Of a DNA stretch of 10,222 nt, positions 7,212 to 10,222 are shown piece by piece. A program made the position numbers and the translations under genes. The notes beneath the pieces were generated by a model. That model was not told where the DNA came from. It worked only from the letters and a program-made list of their open reading frames with translations, and did no database searches. Source of the DNA: Candidatus Krumholzibacteriia bacterium (GTDB taxonomy: Bacteria > Krumholzibacteriota > Krumholzibacteriia > LZORAL124-64-63); contig JAQULN010000005.1 of NCBI GenBank assembly GCA_028718575.1, positions 1-10,222 of the forward strand, written 5' to 3'. How positions within the stretch are numbered: the first letter of the stretch is position 1; each line of letters starts with the position of its first letter.

Positions 7212-8165
7212 TCACGCCACGAACTTGTTCTGCCGGTGCCAGTCCAGCGCGTCCTGATCCGGCCACAACCGCCGGTCGCACGGCCGTGAGATCGTGCGGC
7301 CATGCCAACCGTAGTAGACCTTCCCGTTGTCGTACTCGTCCTTGAGCTTGCGGCTCACGACGAAGCGCTGGTGTTCGTCGATCGTCACGTAGCCGGCGTC
7401 GAAGAGGCGATGGATATCCGACCGCAGGCAGATCCCGTTGGCGACGTCGTGGCTGCCGCCCTCGGCAAAGGCGCGGATGTGCGCCGACTCGAGAACCGGC
7501 AGCGAGTGCTCCGTCGAAACGGCGCAGGCCCGACCGTAGGCGTCGAGCACGGCGATCCGGAACGAGCCCTGGCCGAGGCGCGGCCTGACCAGCGTCTCAT
7601 TGCCAAAGCGCGCGCCCGTCGCAACGTGTAGCGCATCCGCAACCTGGCTCGCGTCGTCCCTGCGGGCGGCGGCCAACAGGCGGCATTGCTCCCAGATCCG
7701 AGCGCCCTCGCCGGCGGTCAGATCGTATCTCTTGCCTTGCACAATGTTGCGGGCGAAATCGTCCGGTACCCGCACCCAGTCGTGTTCGTCGAAGAATTTG
7801 CATCCAGTCAGAATGATGCAGCCTATGTCGTAGGATCCCGGTTGCGCACCGCCTGCCGGGCGGGCAGCTGTCGAGCGCCGCAGGCGCTCGATGTTACGGT
7901 ACATCGCAGCGGCGTCCGGCGCTCCGTTTCCCGTTCCGAACGTCTCCCACGCCATCCACGCCGGCAGCGCCGAGTGGTGAACGAAGAACCCGAACCCGCC
8001 GATCGCATGGTGGGGCTGTTTCAACTTGAAGAAGAACGGCGACCCGGGTGGCACGGCCCGAAATCCCCGCCCGCCCGATGGCTGCCAGAAGTTGACCTCC
8101 TCGCTCCTCCGTTCCCGCAGGAACCGGAACCAGGCCGAGTCGGTGACAGCAACGAACCCGATCAT
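7212..8165 (-). CDS. HNH_2-family endonuclease, partner of the WYL regulator
   Basis: 317 residues. The N-terminal half (about 1-150) has the conserved pattern of these nucleases: VAVTDSAWFRFL (5-16), EEVNFWQPSGGRGF (22-35), PGSPFFFKLKQP (40-51), MAWETFGTGNGAP (71-83), IGCIIL (114-119) and IVQGKRYDL (141-149); it looks like a DNA- or modified-base-recognition module, by analogy only. The C-terminal HNH domain holds GQGSFRIAVLDAYGRACAVS (198-217), LESAHIRAFAEGG (225-237) with His229, Asn243 in NGI and His252 in SDIHRLFDAGYVTID, the expected His-Asn-His core, all intact. ATG at 8165 fits the family N-terminus (VTD near residue 7). An in-frame TTG at 8195 has a better Shine-Dalgarno (GAGGAAG) and would add ten residues. 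It lies 51 bases after the WYL gene on the same strand, so the two are probably one operon. Role as restriction or stress nuclease is inferred. Confidence 0.85.
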   Translation of the reverse strand: MIGFVAVTDSAWFRFLRERRSEEVNFWQPSGGRGFRAVPPGSPFFFKLKQPHHAIGGFGFFVHHSALPAWMAWETFGTGNGAPDAAAMYRNIERLRRSTAARPAGGAQPGSYDIGCIILTGCKFFDEHDWVRVPDDFARNIVQGKRYDLTAGEGARIWEQCRLLAAARRDDASQVADALHVATGARFGNETLVRPRLGQGSFRIAVLDAYGRACAVSTEHSLPVLESAHIRAFAEGGSHDVANGICLRSDIHRLFDAGYVTIDEHQRFVVSRKLKDEYDNGKVYYGWHGRTISRPCDRRLWPDQDALDWHRQNKFVA

Positions 8166-8216
8166 CGGCGGCTCTTTCGCCAACGAGCCCGACAACCCGC
8201 CATCTTCCTCATCTTG

Positions 8217-9260
8217 TTACCCCTTTTCCCGCCGCGCCTGGCTGTACATGCCGCTGACCTCCCGCAACCGCTCCAGCACGGCATCGACCACTGCTTGCGG
8301 CTCGACTACCCGGCAAAGGCTCCCGAAGCTCAGCACCCAGGAGACGACTTCAGGCACCGACGCGGCATCGTAGCTCAGTCGCAGCACACCTCCCGGACGC
8401 CACGCGAGCGTTTGCGCCGGCGACCACTCGCGCTCAGCCACGTAGTCGGCGGCCCAACCCGTGAAATCGGCCACCACCCTGACGCGCTCGCCGCCGCGCA
8501 GCAGGCCGAACTCGCGGTTCAAGGCGCGCTCGAAGTCGTAGTCGGCCGGCTGTTTGAACGTCACGTCGGTCAGGCGCACGCTGCGGAACCGCTGCAGCGC
8601 CCACAACGGATCGTGGCCGGGGTCCTTGAACTTCTGGCCGGGCATCGCAGCGTACCGGCCGTGCACGTAGATGGTCTCGCGCCACGAGAATACCTTCAGC
8701 GGCTTGAAGCGGAACCGTTTCGACCGGCGCTCGCCCGGCTTGCGGTACTCTGCCTCGCAGACGCGGCAGGCCCGCATCGCCTCGGTCACGGTCTGCAAGA
8801 ACCCGAGGAACGGCGTGTAGTCGATCGACCCCGGCCGGAAGACCCCGAAGCGCGCGGCGCCCAGTTCGCCGTCCTCGCCGCCGCCGCCGGCCAGCAACTG
8901 CGACGTCTTGGCGAGCGCGCGTTCGGCCTCGCCGTAGCCTTGCCGGCCCAGCAGGTGGCGCGTGAACGCGCGGCACATCAAGAGCGCGTCCATCTCCTGC
9001 GGCGTCAGCATCGCGGCGGGCTCGGCGGGCACGCTGCGGCGGATGCGCCAGTAACGGCGGCCGCCGCGCAGGTCGCTGTCGATCTTGACCCGGTAGCTGA
9101 GCGTGACGTCGTCGACCAGGCGCAGCACGGTCTGCTTGCTGCATTCCAACTCGCGCGCGAGATCGGCCAGCCCGTGCCACTCGCCGGAGAACAGCAGGCG
9201 CGCGAACAGCGCGACGATCTTCTGGCCGTACGTGGTGTCCGGACTGAGCTTGCGCGGCAT
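8217..9260 (-). CDS. WYL-domain transcriptional regulator (HTH-WYL-WCX)
   Basis: 347 residues. ATG at 9260 follows AAGGGGG by five bases; longer frames upstream to 9359 lack protein character. Residues about 10-74 form a winged helix-turn-helix (GEWHGLADLARELECSKQTV and RRYWRIRR as the wing). The WYL domain is about 148-233: FLQTVTEAMRACRVCEAEYR, then FRFKPLKVFSWRETIYVHGR with Trp193, Tyr198 and Val199 (a W-Y-V form of the W-Y-L motif), then LQRFRSVRLTDVTF. The WCX extension (about 257-335) includes WSPAQTLAWRPGGVLRL and VVSWVLSFGSLCRVVEP. Such proteins bind promoter DNA and sense a ligand through the WYL domain, in several cases nucleic acid or nucleotides, and are often repressors or activators of defence and DNA-damage genes. 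Here it precedes an HNH nuclease gene on the same strand with inverted repeats upstream, so autoregulation of a two-gene operon is the simplest reading. Ligand unknown. Confidence 0.92.
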   Translation of the reverse strand: MPRKLSPDTTYGQKIVALFARLLFSGEWHGLADLARELECSKQTVLRLVDDVTLSYRVKIDSDLRGGRRYWRIRRSVPAEPAAMLTPQEMDALLMCRAFTRHLLGRQGYGEAERALAKTSQLLAGGGGEDGELGAARFGVFRPGSIDYTPFLGFLQTVTEAMRACRVCEAEYRKPGERRSKRFRFKPLKVFSWRETIYVHGRYAAMPGQKFKDPGHDPLWALQRFRSVRLTDVTFKQPADYDFERALNREFGLLRGGERVRVVADFTGWAADYVAEREWSPAQTLAWRPGGVLRLSYDAASVPEVVSWVLSFGSLCRVVEPQAVVDAVLERLREVSGMYSQARREKG

Positions 9261-9679
9261 GGCGGCCCCCTTGCACAGCGCGGCGCGGCCAGCACTCGGC
9301 GCCTGGCGCGGCTTGCGCCCGGCTCGCCGGACCGGCGAGCGAACGGCCAAGCATATCACGCGATCGTTCCATCCTACGGAATGGTACAGTATTCCGCGTC
9401 CAAGAAAAACCTGTTTCCTGTTCTGGGATATGGAACATCCGTCACCTACACTGCCATCGTTCGCGCTGAAGCATGCGCCACGATCTCACGGTGGGAAGGA
9501 CAGGGAGACACCACACGCAGGAGAGAGGCCCAGGGAGGGGACACATGTCGAGGGGCCGGGCCGCTCGCGATGGTACTGAACGATATGGCGACTCGTATCG
9601 CTCGCGATAGGCCGATCCGATACCAACGGTCCGGTCCCTCAGCCGAAGCCCGCGGCCGCGCGGGGCGGCGGCGGGCCGT
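9261..9679. other. 419-bp gene-free region upstream of the WYL-HNH operon
   Basis: No convincing gene is present on either strand. The part nearest the WYL gene (about 9361-9450) is richer in A and T than the rest of the window and carries overlapping inverted repeats. The middle (about 9490-9545) is purine-rich on the plus strand. The part at 9560-9610 has a direct repeat CGCTCGCGAT (9562-9571 and 9599-9608) and the palindrome TATCGC-TC-GCGATA (9596-9609). Near the microcompartment gene end, GCCCGC (9648-9653) and GCGGGC (9671-9676) can pair around a 17-base loop, without a T-tract. No tRNA-like fold was recognised. Confidence 0.6.
9366..9396. promoter_or_regulatory. overlapping inverted repeats, candidate WYL operator
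   Basis: Two dyads overlap. The first, 9366-9387, is an imperfect 22-base palindrome whose half-sites follow GTnCCATnC and GnATGGnAC (8 of 11 positions symmetric). The second is perfect: CGGAAT (9377-9382) and ATTCCG (9391-9396) spaced by eight bases. They lie about 105-135 bases upstream of the WYL start in an AT-enriched patch. On the minus strand TTGGAC (9404-9399) lies just upstream of the repeats, but no correctly spaced -10 is clear, so the promoter itself is not assigned. Location and symmetry suit an autoregulatory site for a dimeric WYL repressor. Confidence 0.4.
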
Positions 9680-9943
9680 TCACCCCAGATCGTCGACGAT
9701 CGCCACCACGACCGACCGCACCGGCAGGTCGTCACCCGCGAGCACCTGCCGCGCGCCGTTGCCCTCGTCGAGCACGAGGACGGTCTCGCCCGCTCCCGCC
9801 CCCGCGGCGTCGACCGCGATCACGTAACCGCCGGTCGGGTTGCCTTCGGCATCCAGTTTGTCCACGACCAGCAACTTGCGTCCGCTCATCGACAGGTGGT
9901 GAATCGTCGATACCAGGCGGCCCGCCACACGCCCGAGGATCAT
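9680..9943 (-). CDS. bacterial microcompartment vertex protein (BMC-P, EutN/CcmL family), second copy
   Basis: 87 residues, the usual size for this family. It begins MILGRVAGRLVSTIHHLSMS and continues KLLVVDKLDAEGNPTGGYVI (23-42), AVDAAGAGAGETVLVLDEGN (43-62), ARQVL (64-68) and a closing VRSVVVAIVDDLG (75-87), matching EutN/CcmL proteins throughout: LGRVxGxxVST start, KLLxVxxLD, the AVDAxGAGxGETVLV strand-loop, and the xVAIVD end. These pentamers cap the twelve vertices of icosahedral microcompartment shells. ATG at 9943 overlaps the TGA of the upstream copy as ATGA, with AGGAAGG (minus, 9957-9951) seven bases before it inside that gene, so translation is probably coupled. It is the last gene of the operon in this direction. 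The shell type (metabolic or carboxysome) cannot be read from the vertex protein alone. Confidence 0.9.
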   Translation of the reverse strand: MILGRVAGRLVSTIHHLSMSGRKLLVVDKLDAEGNPTGGYVIAVDAAGAGAGETVLVLDEGNGARQVLAGDDLPVRSVVVAIVDDLG

Positions 9944-10222
9944 CGCCCGCCCTTCCTGCGGTGCGGCGCGACGCCCGCTGCACCCGCATCGATCTCTACG
10001 TCGTCCACGAGGCCGACGACGGCGTGGTCGACCGGCACGAAGCTCGGCTCGAGCGTGAGCGCTGCCTCGCGGCTCGCCTCCCAGTAAATCGTCTCGCCCG
10101 GTCCGGCCATGCGCGTGCCGTCGGCGCAGACGAACGGCGCGCCCGCTGGTCCGCCGAGCTTGTCCAGCGGCTGCACCCACAGCAGCGGCACGCCCTCGAG
10201 CCCCGGCGTGACCACCGCCGGC
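9940..10222 (-). CDS. bacterial microcompartment vertex protein (BMC-P, EutN/CcmL family), first copy, N-terminus cut by window edge
   Basis: 93 residues plus the stop are visible; roughly the first ten residues should lie beyond the right edge. It reads VVTPGLEGVPLLWVQPLDKL, then GAPFVCADGTRMAGPGETIY, then WEASREAAL and FVPVDHAVVGLVDDVEIDAG, ending in a short basic tail (PHRRKGGR). The EGVPLLWVQPLD strand, the GPGETIYW loop, the REAAL helix and PVDHAVVGLVDDVE strand are all typical of EutN/CcmL shell pentamers, and the EASREA form resembles vertex proteins of planctomycete-type and related aldehyde-handling shells (a judgement from memory). It differs strongly from the adjacent copy, so this is an old paralogue pair and not a recent duplication. 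Stop and next start overlap as ATGA. Further shell and enzyme genes are expected upstream of this gene, beyond the window. Confidence 0.88.
   Translation of the reverse strand, partial: PAVVTPGLEGVPLLWVQPLDKLGGPAGAPFVCADGTRMAGPGETIYWEASREAALTLEPSFVPVDHAVVGLVDDVEIDAGAAGVAPHRRKGGR

Noticed and set aside
9648..9676. GC-rich hairpin GCCCGC/GCGGGC after the microcompartment operon
   Set aside because: The loop is 17 bases, no T-tract follows on the minus strand, and pairing by chance is common in such GC-rich sequence; not called a terminator.
7686..9827. Plus-strand open frame of 713 codons spanning the HNH, WYL and intergenic regions
   Set aside because: It lies antisense to two clearly recognised genes and runs through the gap and a microcompartment gene. 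Its translation is rich in Arg, Pro and Gln without any domain. Long antisense frames are expected in DNA with high GC at third positions.
7212..10222. The WYL protein as regulator of the microcompartment operon
   Set aside because: It lies downstream of the vertex genes, is separated from them by 419 bases, and is closely linked to the HNH gene with candidate operator sites of its own, so control of the HNH operon is the simpler reading.
1..10222. CRISPR arrays, tRNA or rRNA genes, insertion sequences, prophage genes
   Set aside because: No regularly spaced repeats, no cloverleaf or rRNA-like stretch, no transposase or integrase frame and no terminal inverted repeats with target duplications were recognised by eye.

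Overview
The window is a GC-rich bacterial stretch, with G or C at most third codon positions, carrying ten protein-coding genes on both strands. No rRNA, tRNA, CRISPR array, insertion sequence or phage gene is visible. Three traits point to a Gram-negative from the FCB-type candidate phyla (Krumholzibacteriota, Eisenbacteria or Latescibacterota are good guesses). These are a very large secreted protein ending in a FlgD-like/type-A sorting-like domain that opens with the NAPNPF motif, a diderm-type lipoprotein, and a pair of bacterial microcompartment vertex proteins. This placement is an inference; no marker gene is present.

Left part (1-4093). A truncated SnoaL-like (NTF2-fold) gene leaves the left edge on the minus strand. 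Diverging from it is a 1158-residue exported protein: lamin-tail domain, chitobiase-C-like domain, CotH kinase domain, InlB-like repeat, jelly-roll-like segment, cadherin/Ig-like domain and C-terminal FlgD-like domain.

Middle part (4104-7074). Single-gene envelope units alternate in strand. They are an exported DUF1287 protein (minus, possibly leaderless), a cysteine-rich lipoprotein (plus, with a good promoter and an intrinsic terminator), the TspO/MBR membrane protein (minus), and a periplasmic CsgG-like protein (plus). These look independently transcribed.

Right part (7212-10222). All genes are on the minus strand and read right to left. Two tandem EutN/CcmL-family pentamer genes, coupled by an ATGA overlap, form the 3' end of a microcompartment operon that continues past the right edge. 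After a 419-bp gene-free stretch comes a two-gene unit: a WYL-domain transcription factor followed by an HNH_2-family endonuclease. Its upstream region is AT-richer than its surroundings and holds overlapping inverted repeats that look like an autoregulatory operator. The WYL-HNH pair and the microcompartment pair are the two most interesting items.
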